This document shows, piece by piece, positions 15,471 to 24,832 of a stretch of DNA of 64,000 bases. Position 1 is the stretch's first letter. The number at the start of each line of letters is the position of its first letter. Below the pieces are notes generated by a model. It was not told the DNA's origin, did no database searches, and worked only from the letters and a program-made list of their open reading frames with translations. Origin of the DNA: JAAYTL01 sp031460505 (lineage in GTDB: Bacteria; Bacillota; Clostridia; Tissierellales; Tissierellaceae). The stretch is taken from the NCBI GenBank assembly GCA_031460505.1, contig JAVKTT010000001.1, forward strand, positions 62,001-126,000, written 5' to 3'. A program made the position numbers and the translations under genes.

Positions 15471-17141
15471 CTAAAATAATCCTATAATTTCACCACTGGT
15501 AAGTATATCCATGTTGTTAGCTGCAGGTACTTTTGGCAATCCTGGCATTGTCATTATATCTCCTGTAAGAGCAACTAAGAATCCTGCACCATTTGATAAT
15601 TTAATGTCTCTAACGGTTATCCTAAAGCCTGTTGGTCTAGCTAAAAGTGTTGGATCATCTGATAGGGAGTATTGTGTCTTAGCCATACATATAGGCATTT
15701 TGTCTAAACCTAACTTTTCTATATTTGCTATCTGTTTTTCACAACTTTTTGTAAAGTCTACACCATCAGCTCCGTATATTTCTACTGCTATTTTTTCTAT
15801 CTTATCCTTTATACTTTCATTTACATCATAAAGAGGACTAAAATTTGATTCCTTTGTTTCTACAACTTCTACCACTTTTTTCGCTAACTCAATGGCTCCA
15901 TCTCCACCTTTGGCCCATACTTCTGATAAAACTGCTTCTGTGCCTAATTCTTTACATCTATTTTTAACATACTCTAATTCTTTATCGCTATCTGTTGGGA
16001 ATTTATTTATAGCAACAACTGCAGGTACTCCAAACTTGTTAATATTTTCTATATGTTTTTCTAAGTTTTCAAAGCCCTTTGCTAGAGTGTCTAAATTTTC
16101 TATACCTAATTCGTCCTTCTTAGATCCACCATGATGTTTTAAAGCTCTTACTGTTGCTACAATTACAGCTGCATCAGGGTGTAAATCTGCAAATCTAGAT
16201 TTAATATCAAAGAATTTCTCAGCTCCTAAATCTGCACCAAAACCAGCTTCTGTAATAGTATAGTCAGCCAATTTTAAAGACATTTTTGTTGCTATAATTG
16301 AGTTACAACCATGGGCAATATTAGCAAAAGGGCCGCCATGGATAAATGCTGGTGTATTCTCAAGTGTTTGAACTAAGTTAGGTGCCATTGCATCTTTCAT
16401 TATTAGTGCTACTGCTCCTTGAGCCTTAATGTCTTTAACAAACACTGGGCTACCATCATATCTATAAGCTATTATAATTTTTCCTACTCTTCTTTTCAAA
16501 TCCTCTAAGTCGTTGGATAAACAAAAGATAGCCATTATCTCTGATGCAACAGTTATATCAAAGCCGTCTTCACGAGGTACTCCGTTTGTTCTTCCTCCTA
16601 AGCCTACAACTATATTTCTTAAAGCCCTATCATTCATGTCTAATACTCTTTTCCATACAATTCTTCTAGGGTCTATTCCTAATTCATTTCCCTGTTGAAT
16701 GTGGTTATCTAATAGTGCAGATATCAAATTATGTGCTGTAGTTATGGCGTGAAAATCTCCAGTAAAATGAAGATTGATATCTTCCATTGGTACTACTTGA
16801 GCATATCCTCCACCTGCAGCACCACCCTTAATACCAAAACTTGGCCCTAAGGAAGGCTCTCTGATTGCAGTGATTGCATTTTTCCCAATCTTATTTAATC
16901 CCATTGACAAACCAATATTTGTAGTAGTCTTACCTTCACCAGCTGGTGTAGGACTAATAGCTGTTACTAGGACTAACTTTCCGTCTTCCTTATCCTTTAA
17001 ATCATCAAATAAATCTAAGGAAATTTTTGCTTTGTACTTACCATAATGAATTAAATTATCCTCACTAATCCCCAATTTTTCAGCTACTTTAAAAATTGGT
17101 TCCATATTAGCTCCTTGAGCTATTTGAACATCCGTCTTCAA
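15471..17141 (-). CDS. fhs: Formate--tetrahydrofolate ligase
   Basis: ATP-dependent ligation of formate to THF, giving 10-formyl-THF in the cytoplasm. The 556-aa length matches the family. Visible features are the P-loop-like TPAGEGKTTTNIGL near residue 65, EPSLGPSFGIKGGAAGGGYAQ near 95 and FTGDFHAI near 130. The start is a TTG with GGGAG 9 bases upstream. It follows the purine operon after a terminator. Its product is the one-carbon donor for PurN and PurH, and in anaerobes the enzyme also runs in formate/one-carbon catabolism. A TATAAT lies upstream at 17179-17174 without a convincing -35 box. Confidence 0.95.
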   Translation of the reverse strand: MKTDVQIAQGANMEPIFKVAEKLGISEDNLIHYGKYKAKISLDLFDDLKDKEDGKLVLVTAISPTPAGEGKTTTNIGLSMGLNKIGKNAITAIREPSLGPSFGIKGGAAGGGYAQVVPMEDINLHFTGDFHAITTAHNLISALLDNHIQQGNELGIDPRRIVWKRVLDMNDRALRNIVVGLGGRTNGVPREDGFDITVASEIMAIFCLSNDLEDLKRRVGKIIIAYRYDGSPVFVKDIKAQGAVALIMKDAMAPNLVQTLENTPAFIHGGPFANIAHGCNSIIATKMSLKLADYTITEAGFGADLGAEKFFDIKSRFADLHPDAAVIVATVRALKHHGGSKKDELGIENLDTLAKGFENLEKHIENINKFGVPAVVAINKFPTDSDKELEYVKNRCKELGTEAVLSEVWAKGGDGAIELAKKVVEVVETKESNFSPLYDVNESIKDKIEKIAVEIYGADGVDFTKSCEKQIANIEKLGLDKMPICMAKTQYSLSDDPTLLARPTGFRITVRDIKLSNGAGFLVALTGDIMTMPGLPKVPAANNMDILTSGEIIGLF

Positions 17142-17185
17142 ATCAATTCACTCCCTATTTGATTAATATATTAATTATACCCAAT

Positions 17186-17211
17186 AAAAAAGCAGGTTCC
17201 CCTGCTTTTTT
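17186..17211 (-). terminator. Terminator of the purine operon
   Basis: An 11-bp perfect stem (AAAAAAGCAGG / CCTGCTTTTTT) with a 4-base loop lies just after the NCS2 permease stop codon. The T-rich arm and A-rich opposite arm allow termination in both directions. Confidence 0.85.
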
Positions 17212-17216
17212 AAAAT

Positions 17217-18518
17217 TTACATAAATATTATTCTTCCAATAAATACAATTGACAATATCCACATTGTAGCAGATACTTCTTTAGATCTACCTGTAATAGC
17301 TTTTAATATTGTATATGAAACCATACCAAATACAATTCCTTCCGCTATACTATATGCAAAAGGCATCATTATTATAGTTAAGAATGCTGGAATCGCTTCT
17401 GTATAATCATCAAAGTTTATATTTTTAATAGGACTCATCATAAATAATCCTACTATAACTAAAGCTGGCGCTGTAGCAGCTGCAGGGATTATTGTAAATA
17501 ATGGTGCAAAGAATAGTGCTAATGCAAACATTCCTGCAGTTGATACTGCCGTAAGTCCTGTTCTACCACCTGCTGCAACTCCAGAAGCTGATTCAACAAA
17601 TGTTGTAACTGTAGATGTACCTAAACAAGCTCCTGCAACTGTACCAACAGCATCTGCCATAAGTGCTTTGCCTACTCTTGGAAGTTTACCATCTTTATCT
17701 AAAAGGTTAGCTTTTGAAGCAACTCCTGCCAAAGTACCTACTGTATCGAATATGTCAACAAATAAAAATGTAAATACTACAACTACCATTTCAAGTGATA
17801 AAATCTCATTAAAAGGTACAAATTGGAAAGCAACTTCTTTAACAGAAGGAGGTAGACTCACTATACTAAAGCCTTCTGGTATCATTGTAACTCCAAGTGG
17901 GATACCAATTACAGTTGAAGCTATAATCCCTATTAATAAAGCTCCTTTAACATTTTTCGCAAATAAAAATCCAGTTAATAAAATTCCTATAATTGCAACA
18001 ACTGCTGATCCTGATGTTAGATCCCCTAGTCCTAATAAAGTACCATCACCAGCTTGAATAATACCTGCTCCACTTAAACCTATAAATGATATAAAAAGAC
18101 CAATACCTACAGATACTGCATTTTTAAGACTCAATGGTATTGAATCAAATATTTTTTCTCTAACATTAACTGCAGATAGTAAAATAAATATAATACCTTC
18201 TAAAAGTACTGCTGTTAATGCAAACTGCCATGATTTACCCATAGGTCCTAATACTATTGTATAAGCAAAGAAAGCATTTAAACCCATTCCAGGTGCTAGT
18301 CCAAATGGATATTTAGCATATAATCCCATTATCAATGTAGCTAAGGCTGCAGAAAGAGTTGTTGCTGTGAATACTCCACCTGGGTCCATACCTGCATCTG
18401 CTAGTATTAATGGATTAACTGCTAAAATATACGCCATAGTCATAAATGTAGTAATCCCTGCTAATACCTCTGTTTTTACATCTGTGTTGTGTTCTTTAAG
18501 TTTAAAAAATTTTTCCAC
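17217..18518 (-). CDS. NCS2-family purine permease (PbuG/AzgA-like)
   Basis: A 433-aa membrane protein with about 12 segments, of the AzgA-like branch that carries adenine, guanine or hypoxanthine. The N-terminus FKLKEHNTDVKTEVLAGITTFMTMAYI and the segment GLAPGMGLNAFF are typical of the branch (residues about 6-90). It starts with GTG after AAGGAGG and lies 11 bp after purD, so it is the last gene of the purine operon. Co-transcription with de novo genes under a guanine/PRPP-sensing leader makes purine-base uptake its likely role. Confidence 0.88.
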   Translation of the reverse strand: MEKFFKLKEHNTDVKTEVLAGITTFMTMAYILAVNPLILADAGMDPGGVFTATTLSAALATLIMGLYAKYPFGLAPGMGLNAFFAYTIVLGPMGKSWQFALTAVLLEGIIFILLSAVNVREKIFDSIPLSLKNAVSVGIGLFISFIGLSGAGIIQAGDGTLLGLGDLTSGSAVVAIIGILLTGFLFAKNVKGALLIGIIASTVIGIPLGVTMIPEGFSIVSLPPSVKEVAFQFVPFNEILSLEMVVVVFTFLFVDIFDTVGTLAGVASKANLLDKDGKLPRVGKALMADAVGTVAGACLGTSTVTTFVESASGVAAGGRTGLTAVSTAGMFALALFFAPLFTIIPAAATAPALVIVGLFMMSPIKNINFDDYTEAIPAFLTIIMMPFAYSIAEGIVFGMVSYTILKAITGRSKEVSATMWILSIVFIGRIIFM

Positions 18519-18529
18519 TGTGATCCTCC

Positions 18530-19783
18530 TTAAATTTTTCCTATGTCTTTTCTATAATTAATACCTTGGAAATCAATCTTTCCAATGTTGTTATAGATCT
18601 TGTTTCTAGCTTCCTCCATAGTGTCTCCAAGAGCAGTAATACTCATAACTCTTCCACCATTGGTAACTAAATCAGCATCTAAATATTTTGTTCCATTGTG
18701 AAACACGACGATGTCCTTGTCTATTTCATCTAATCCTGTAATCTTAAAACCTTTTTCATATTTCCCAGGATATCCTTCTGATGTTGTAACAACGGTAAGG
18801 CAAACTTTATCTTTCCATACTAGATCTGTTTCTTCAATACTTCCGTCTATGGCTTTTTCAATTAAATCTACCAAATCACTATCAAGTCTAGGCATCAAAA
18901 CTTCAGTCTCAGGATCTCCAAATCTAACATTAAATTCCAGAACATAAGGTTCACCAGCTACTATCATTAGCCCTATAAATAAAATTCCGTTAAAAAATAA
19001 TCCATCTTCTCTAATACCATTAACGATATTTTGAATAATATCTTTATCAATCTTATTCATTAATTCTTCAGTAAATAACGGGCTTGGTGAGTAACAACCC
19101 ACCCCACCAGTATTAGGCCCCTTATCTCCTTCATATATCTTTTTGTAGTCCTTTGCACTTTCCATAGGTATTACCTTATCATTTGAAACAAAACATAGTA
19201 GGGAAGCCTCAATACCATCAAGAAACTCCTCTATTACTATGGTATTTCCTTCATCACCAAATACCTTATTATTTAAAATTTCATCTAGAGTATCTATGGC
19301 CATGTTTCTAGAATCACAGATTACTACACCTTTACCAAGACATAATCCATCTGCCTTTATTACTAAAGGATAATTGAACTCTTCTAGCCCCTTTACAGCT
19401 TCATCATAATCCCTAAAGGTTCTGTATTTTGCTGTAAGCACATTATGTTTTTCCATAAACCTTTTGGAGAAATCCTTGCTTCCTTCTAATTGAGCTGCTT
19501 TTTTGTTTGCCCCAAAGATTTTAAGTCCTTTTTCTTGAAACTTATCAACTACTCCCATTACAAGAGGATCCTCAGGTCCAACTATGGTCAAATCAATATT
19601 ATTATTCAATGCAAAATCAAGTAATCCCTCTATATCATCAGAATTAATATCTACATTCTCAGCTACTTCAGCTGTACCTCCATTACCTGGTGCACAGAAA
19701 ATCTTCTCCACCTTATCCGACCCCGCTAATTTCCAACATAATCCATGTTCACGGCCACCACTACCTATAACCAGTAATTTCAT
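18530..19783 (-). CDS. purD: Phosphoribosylamine--glycine ligase
   Basis: Joins glycine to phosphoribosylamine with ATP to give GAR, the second step of purine synthesis. The N-terminal domain begins KLLVIGSGGREHGL. The ATP-grasp domain includes VIKADGLCLGKGV near residue 143, GPNTGGVGCYSPSP near 215 and the metal-binding EFNVRFGDPE near 285. Length 417 aa is standard and ATP-grasp residues appear complete. The ATG has GGGAGG upstream. It follows purH by 14 bp in the operon. Confidence 0.96.
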   Translation of the reverse strand: MKLLVIGSGGREHGLCWKLAGSDKVEKIFCAPGNGGTAEVAENVDINSDDIEGLLDFALNNNIDLTIVGPEDPLVMGVVDKFQEKGLKIFGANKKAAQLEGSKDFSKRFMEKHNVLTAKYRTFRDYDEAVKGLEEFNYPLVIKADGLCLGKGVVICDSRNMAIDTLDEILNNKVFGDEGNTIVIEEFLDGIEASLLCFVSNDKVIPMESAKDYKKIYEGDKGPNTGGVGCYSPSPLFTEELMNKIDKDIIQNIVNGIREDGLFFNGILFIGLMIVAGEPYVLEFNVRFGDPETEVLMPRLDSDLVDLIEKAIDGSIEETDLVWKDKVCLTVVTTSEGYPGKYEKGFKITGLDEIDKDIVVFHNGTKYLDADLVTNGGRVMSITALGDTMEEARNKIYNNIGKIDFQGINYRKDIGKI

Positions 19784-19797
19784 GACTACCTCCCGTA

Positions 19798-21330
19798 TTA
19801 GTGTTTGAAATGTCTTATTCTAGTAAATATCATGGCTATACCATTTTTGTCTGCTTCTTCTATAACTTCTTGATCTCTAATTGATCCACCAGGTTGTATA
19901 ACGGCTTTTACGCCATTTTGAGCTAGTACTTCTATAGAGTCTTTGAACGGGAAGAAACCATCAGATGCTAATACACTTCCTTCAATCTTTTCCATTCCTC
20001 TTTGAATTGCTTCTTCAACAGCCCAAATCCTATTTACTTCACCTAATCCGATACCTATTGTAGCTTTGTCTCTAGCAAGTACTATTCCATTAGAGTTGAT
20101 ATTTTTGGCTGCTTTCCAAGCAAATATTAGATCCTCTAATTCTTTTTCTGTTGGAACTCTCTTAGTAGCTATTTCCATATCTTCTAATAATAAAATACTA
20201 TCTCTTTCTTGAATCAATAGTCCACCAAAGACCTTTTTGGTGTCTAGTTCGTTGATTTCTTTTCCGATATCATCTATTTGGATAAGTCTAATATTTTTCT
20301 TTTGTGTTAAAATCTCAATAGCTTCATCACTATATCCTGGTGCCAATACTACTTCAATGAATATACTATTAATCATCTCAGCTACTTCTTTTTCAATTAT
20401 TCTATTTGCGGCTATAATTCCTCCAAAAATAGAAACTTTATCACATTCATAGGCTTTGATATATGCTTCTTCAAGAGTTTTTCCACTACCTATGCCACAA
20501 GGATTTGAGTGTTTTACTGCTACTATTGTTGGTTCATCAAACTCTTTTAGTGCTCTGATAGCACCATTGGAGTCATTGATATTGTTGAAGGATAATTCCT
20601 TACCATGTAGCTGTTTACCTGCAGCCAATGTACCATTTACATCACCAAATTCTCTATAAAAAGCTGCGGCTTGGTGTGGGTTTTCTCCGTATCTTAAACT
20701 TTGTTCCTTCTTGTATGTCAATGTCAATGTTTCAGGGAATTGTACACCACTCAAATCATTAAAATATTTAGCAATTAAAGCATCATAATATGCTGTATAG
20801 TTAAATACCTTAGCAGCCAAATACTTATTAGTCTCTTCACTTACTTTTCCAACATTACTCAACTCTTCTATTATCAAATCATAGTCTTTTGGATCAACTA
20901 CTACTGATACATGCATATAGTTTTTTGCAGCTGCTCTAATCATCGAAGGTCCACCAATATCAATGTTTTCTATTACTTCATCATGGCTTACTCCTTCTCT
21001 CATAACAGTTTCTTCAAATGGATATAGATTGTTTACAACTATATCTATAGGATCGATGCCCATTTCTTCTACTTTTTTTACATGATTCTCATTATCCCTT
21101 TTATATAATAATCCACCATGTATATATGGGTTTAAAGTTTTTACTCTTCCATCTAGCATTTCAGGAAAATTAGTAATTTCTTCAACCTCTAAGATTTCGA
21201 TACCTGCTTCCTTCAGAATCTTAGATGTTCCACCTGTAGATATGATTTCCCATCCTAATTTGCTTAAAGATGTAGCAAAATCCACTATACCTTCTTTATC
21301 ATAAACACTTATAAGTGCCCTTTTCTTCAT
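19798..21330 (-). CDS. purH: Bifunctional AICAR transformylase / IMP cyclohydrolase
   Basis: Formylates AICAR with 10-formyl-THF and closes the ring to IMP, the last two purine steps. The cyclohydrolase domain occupies about 1-190, with RALISVYDKEGIV at the start and GGPSMIRAAAKNY. The transformylase domain contains VAVKHSNPCGIG near 270 and ends in QPGGSIRDQEVIEEA near 485. Length is 510 aa. The ATG at 21330 is chosen because GGAGGG lies 6 bases upstream; an ATG two codons earlier abuts the ribosome site. It lies 11 bp after purN. Confidence 0.96.
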   Translation of the reverse strand: MKKRALISVYDKEGIVDFATSLSKLGWEIISTGGTSKILKEAGIEILEVEEITNFPEMLDGRVKTLNPYIHGGLLYKRDNENHVKKVEEMGIDPIDIVVNNLYPFEETVMREGVSHDEVIENIDIGGPSMIRAAAKNYMHVSVVVDPKDYDLIIEELSNVGKVSEETNKYLAAKVFNYTAYYDALIAKYFNDLSGVQFPETLTLTYKKEQSLRYGENPHQAAAFYREFGDVNGTLAAGKQLHGKELSFNNINDSNGAIRALKEFDEPTIVAVKHSNPCGIGSGKTLEEAYIKAYECDKVSIFGGIIAANRIIEKEVAEMINSIFIEVVLAPGYSDEAIEILTQKKNIRLIQIDDIGKEINELDTKKVFGGLLIQERDSILLLEDMEIATKRVPTEKELEDLIFAWKAAKNINSNGIVLARDKATIGIGLGEVNRIWAVEEAIQRGMEKIEGSVLASDGFFPFKDSIEVLAQNGVKAVIQPGGSIRDQEVIEEADKNGIAMIFTRIRHFKH

Positions 21331-21341
21331 ATTCATCCCTC

Positions 21342-21959
21342 CTATCTGACTTTTACACGTTTAGCTTCTACAGTTATTCTTTCATCACAAAATAGTTTTA
21401 CTGCCTCTACTAATATCTGGTGTTCAACTTCCAGTACTTTCTTCTGTAAGCTTTGTAAAGTATCATTTTCCCCAACTTCTACAGACTTTTGAAGTATTAT
21501 TGGCCCTGTATCAGTCCCTTCATCAACTATATGCACAGTAGCACCTGTAACTTTGCAACCATAATCCAGAACTGCTTGATGTACCTTTTCTCCATAGAAT
21601 CCATTTCCACAAAAGCTAGGAATCAAAGAAGGGTGAATGTTGATTATTTTGTTATTAAATTCTTTGATAAATTCTGCTGAAAGAATTTTTAAATATCCAG
21701 CCAATACTATCAAATCCACATTTCTATCTTTAAACTCTTTTATAAGCCTTTGATTATATTCTTGATTATCATTAAAATCTTTAGGATTTATATATATACT
21801 TTCTATTCCTGCATTTGCTCCGCGTACTAACCCATAAGCATCTTTCTTATTAGAGATAATTAACTCTATTTTTCCATTGATATTTCCATTGTTTATATTA
21901 TCAATAATTGCTTGAAGATTAGTTCCACCACCAGAAATCAGAACTCCTATTTTTAGCAT
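21342..21959 (-). CDS. purN: Phosphoribosylglycinamide formyltransferase
   Basis: Transfers a formyl group from 10-formyl-THF to GAR. The 205-aa protein begins KIGVLISGGGTNLQAI, the phosphate-binding loop. The catalytic Asn-His-Asp set is visible as NIHPSLIPSF near residue 106 and HIVDEGTDTGPI near 142. The start overlaps the end of purM by 7 bases, which implies translational coupling. The final residues (VEAKRVKVR) are a basic tail. Confidence 0.95.
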   Translation of the reverse strand: MLKIGVLISGGGTNLQAIIDNINNGNINGKIELIISNKKDAYGLVRGANAGIESIYINPKDFNDNQEYNQRLIKEFKDRNVDLIVLAGYLKILSAEFIKEFNNKIINIHPSLIPSFCGNGFYGEKVHQAVLDYGCKVTGATVHIVDEGTDTGPIILQKSVEVGENDTLQSLQKKVLEVEHQILVEAVKLFCDERITVEAKRVKVR

Positions 21960-22981
21960 AATACTACACCTTCGGGGCCTTTTGATATTTTACCTAATTT
22001 ATAGAAGCTTTCTCCCTTTTCATCTAATACACTCTTAACATTTGAATATTCATCTTCTGATACTACCATGACCATACCCACACCCATGTTAAATGTTGAG
22101 TACATCTCTTTAAGCGCTATATTCCCCCATTTTTGAAGTAAGTTGAATATAGTTGGTGTATCTATCACATCTATATTAATCTCAGCAGTTAAACCTTCTG
22201 GAAGCATTCTAGGTATATTTTCAAAGAATCCACCACCAGTTATATGGCATAAACCTTTTATATTAAATTTCTCTACTAATTCATATACTGGATTTGTATA
22301 TATCCTTGTCGGTTTAAGTAACTCTTCACCAATTGTAGTTCCAAGTTCAGAAACAAAGGTATCTATTTCCATTCCTTGTCTTTCAAATATTATCTTCCTA
22401 ACTAAGGAATAACCATTGCTATGAATTCCTGATGAAGGAAGCCCAATGATAATATCTCCTTCTTCAATGCTAGAGCCATTGATAATCTTACTTTTATCAA
22501 CTGCACCTACTGAAAATCCAGCCACATCGTATTCATTATTATTATAGAATCCAGGCATTTCAGCTGTCTCTCCTCCAACTAATGCACACCCAGCCTTTAT
22601 ACATCCATTGGATACACCTTCAACAATTTTGGCCATTGTCTCAGGAACTAGCTTTCCAGTAGCAATATAGTCAAGAAAGAATAATGGCTTGGCTCCTTGA
22701 CATAATATATCATTGACACACATAGCTACACAGTCTTCTCCTATGGTATCGTGTTTGTCCATCATAAATGCAATTTTCAATTTAGTTCCTACGCCATCAG
22801 TTCCTGATACTAATACGGGCTCTTTAAATTTGGAAATATCCAACTGAAATAATCCAGCAAAGCCACCTATATCTGATAAAACTCCAGGTATATGAGTTTT
22901 TTTGATTAATCCTTTAATCATTTGAACTTCTTTGTAACCAGCTTCCTTATCAACACCTGCATCCTTATAAGTTAATGACAT
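21953..22981 (-). CDS. purM: Phosphoribosylformylglycinamidine cyclo-ligase
   Basis: ATP-dependent ring closure of FGAM to AIR. The protein has the AIRS/PurL fold: SLTYKDAGVDKEAGYKEV at the N-terminus, VSGTDGVGTKLKIAF near residue 66, GGETAEMPGFY near 135 and GLCHITGGGFFENIPRM near 240. I set the start at the ATG at 22981, giving 342 aa, because AAGGAGG is 6 bases upstream. The longer frame to 23038 would overlap purF and lacks a ribosome site. The start codon is two bases past the purF stop. Confidence 0.95.
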   Translation of the reverse strand: MSLTYKDAGVDKEAGYKEVQMIKGLIKKTHIPGVLSDIGGFAGLFQLDISKFKEPVLVSGTDGVGTKLKIAFMMDKHDTIGEDCVAMCVNDILCQGAKPLFFLDYIATGKLVPETMAKIVEGVSNGCIKAGCALVGGETAEMPGFYNNNEYDVAGFSVGAVDKSKIINGSSIEEGDIIIGLPSSGIHSNGYSLVRKIIFERQGMEIDTFVSELGTTIGEELLKPTRIYTNPVYELVEKFNIKGLCHITGGGFFENIPRMLPEGLTAEINIDVIDTPTIFNLLQKWGNIALKEMYSTFNMGVGMVMVVSEDEYSNVKSVLDEKGESFYKLGKISKGPEGVVLC

Positions 22982-22982
22982 T

Positions 22983-24326
22983 TTAATCCTCCTTATCAAT
23001 AGGGTAGCTTCCACCGAAACAACCTGTACAGAATCCATTTCCTCCAGAGGCTTCTATTAAGCCTTCTAAAGATATATGTTCTAATGAATCTGCACCAATA
23101 CTTTCTCGTATTTCTTCTTTTGTACAATTTGCTGCAATTAAAAAATCCTCATTAGGTGTATCCATACCTAGATAACATGTTCGTGTAACTGGTGGAGAAC
23201 TTATCCTTATATGAACTTCTTTTGCACCAGCTTTTTTAAGCATATCTACTGTTCTCTTAATCGTTGTTCCTCTAACTATGGAGTCATCTACTAATACAAC
23301 CCTTTTTCCATCAATGTTTTCTTTCAACGCATTAAGTTTTATCCTTACACCTTGATCCCTTAATTCCTGTGTAGGTTGTATAAAAGTACGACCTACATAT
23401 CTATTTTTGACTATTCCTTCTGCATAAGGAATCTTAGATTCTTCGGCATATCCTATAGCTGCAACAATACCAGAATCAGGGGCTCCTATTACTATGTCTG
23501 CATCTACTGGATGTTCTCTAGCAAGTATTCTACCAGCTTCATTTCTACCTAAATAAATACTCTCTCCATCTACCCTACTATCTGGTCTAGCAAAATATAA
23601 GGACTCAAATAGGCATAAGTGTCTAGGTTGTGGATTATTCTTAATAGTATTTAGACCGTTTTTATCTATTACCACTATCTCGCCAGGAGCAACATCTCTA
23701 ACAAACTCAGCTCCCATAGTATCAAAGGCACATGTTTCGGAAGCTAATACATAATTATCCCTAAACTTCCCTATGGCCAAAGGCTTCAATCCAAAAGGAT
23801 CCCTTGCTCCTATTATTCTGTCAGTCGTCATAATAATCAAAGCATATGAACCTTTGATTTCTTCTAGAGCTTTGATAATTGCTTCATTAACATCATCCTT
23901 ATGATATCTTGCAATTAAGTTAGCTATAATTTCTGCATCTATATCTGATTGAAATATACTTCCTCTTTCCTCTAATTCGTCCCTTAATCTCTTAAAGTTT
24001 ACTAATTTACCATCATGAACTAATGCTAAAGCACCTTTTCTATACCCAACTACTAGGGGTTCAGCATTTTTTACATTTCTACCTTCAGAGGAGAATCCAT
24101 ATCTAACATGACCAATCGCAATATTGCCTCTTAATCTTTCCATTACTTCGTTAGGAAATACCTCATGAACTAATCCTAAATCCTTGAAGTAATCTACAAA
24201 ACCATTGTTATTAACTGCAATACCTGAGCTTATTTGTCCTCTATGTTGTAAACCATATAAACCATAGTATATTAGCTTAGACACGTGATTCATTTCTTTG
24301 CTATAAATTCCTACGACACCGCTCAA
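22983..24326 (-). CDS. purF: Amidophosphoribosyltransferase with altered glutaminase site
   Basis: Makes phosphoribosylamine from PRPP. The C-terminal transferase half is intact, with the PRPP loop VVLVDDSIVRGTT near residue 335. Four Fe-S ligand cysteines of the Bacillus-type enzyme are present (HLCLFESLYFARPDS, CYLGMDTP, FCTGCFGG). The N-terminal glutaminase half keeps HRGQ and GHVRYG. However, the mature N-terminus is Ser-Gly-Val-Val-Gly-Ile where family members start Cys-Gly-Val, and the oxyanion Asn is Asp105 (LVHDGKLVN, usually HNG). The start is TTG with AAGGAGG 7 bases upstream, and an in-frame TAA just before it rules out a longer N-terminus. Glutamine use is therefore doubtful; ammonia-dependent activity is plausible. 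Confidence 0.93.
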   Translation of the reverse strand: MSGVVGIYSKEMNHVSKLIYYGLYGLQHRGQISSGIAVNNNGFVDYFKDLGLVHEVFPNEVMERLRGNIAIGHVRYGFSSEGRNVKNAEPLVVGYRKGALALVHDGKLVNFKRLRDELEERGSIFQSDIDAEIIANLIARYHKDDVNEAIIKALEEIKGSYALIIMTTDRIIGARDPFGLKPLAIGKFRDNYVLASETCAFDTMGAEFVRDVAPGEIVVIDKNGLNTIKNNPQPRHLCLFESLYFARPDSRVDGESIYLGRNEAGRILAREHPVDADIVIGAPDSGIVAAIGYAEESKIPYAEGIVKNRYVGRTFIQPTQELRDQGVRIKLNALKENIDGKRVVLVDDSIVRGTTIKRTVDMLKKAGAKEVHIRISSPPVTRTCYLGMDTPNEDFLIAANCTKEEIRESIGADSLEHISLEGLIEASGGNGFCTGCFGGSYPIDKED

Positions 24327-24338
24327 ATTGGGGCCTCC

Positions 24339-24821
24339 TTATCTAGTCTCAAGTTCCTTATTCATTTCCTCAACTTCTTTAGCTAATTGCTTCTTATAAT
24401 CCTTGAATTTTATCCTTAATTCAGGATATTTTACAGATAATATTTGAGCAGCTAAAAGTCCAGCATTCTCTCCTCCATCTATTGCTACAGTAGCTACTGG
24501 AACACCCTTAGGCATTTGAACTACTGATAATAGTGAGTCTAGACCATCCATTGTTGATGATTTCGCTGGTACTCCTATTACTGGGAGAGGAGTAATTCCT
24601 GCAATTACTCCTGCCAAATGTGCAGCTTTTCCAGCTATTGCTATTATAACTTCAGTTCCATTTGATTCAGCATTTTGAGCAAACTCAGCTGCTAAATGTG
24701 GTGTTCTATGTGCTGAAATTACTTTTAATTCATTTTCAATTCCAAAACTATCAAGTATTTTAACTACCTTTTCTGCAATTTTATTATCTGATATACTTCC
24801 CATTATTATACTTACTTTCAT
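24339..24821 (-). CDS. purE: N5-carboxyaminoimidazole ribonucleotide mutase (PurE)
   Basis: Rearranges N5-CAIR to CAIR, or carboxylates AIR, in purine synthesis. The 160-aa protein carries MGSISDNKIAEK, the conserved SAHRTP near residue 40 and VIGVPAKSSTMDGLDSLLS near 90. The loop usually reading GAGGAAHL is IAGKAAHLAGV here. No purK is present beside it, so it is not clear from this window whether it works with a separate PurK. It lies 11 bp after purL and 12 bp before purF. Confidence 0.93.
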   Translation of the reverse strand: MKVSIIMGSISDNKIAEKVVKILDSFGIENELKVISAHRTPHLAAEFAQNAESNGTEVIIAIAGKAAHLAGVIAGITPLPVIGVPAKSSTMDGLDSLLSVVQMPKGVPVATVAIDGGENAGLLAAQILSVKYPELRIKFKDYKKQLAKEVEEMNKELETR

Positions 24822-24832
24822 ACTAATTCCTC

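Noticed and set aside
22983..24326. Mis-set start codon as the reason PurF lacks Cys1
   Set aside because: A TAA lies in frame just upstream of the TTG, the ribosome site fits this start, and no Cys occurs near the N-terminus in this frame.
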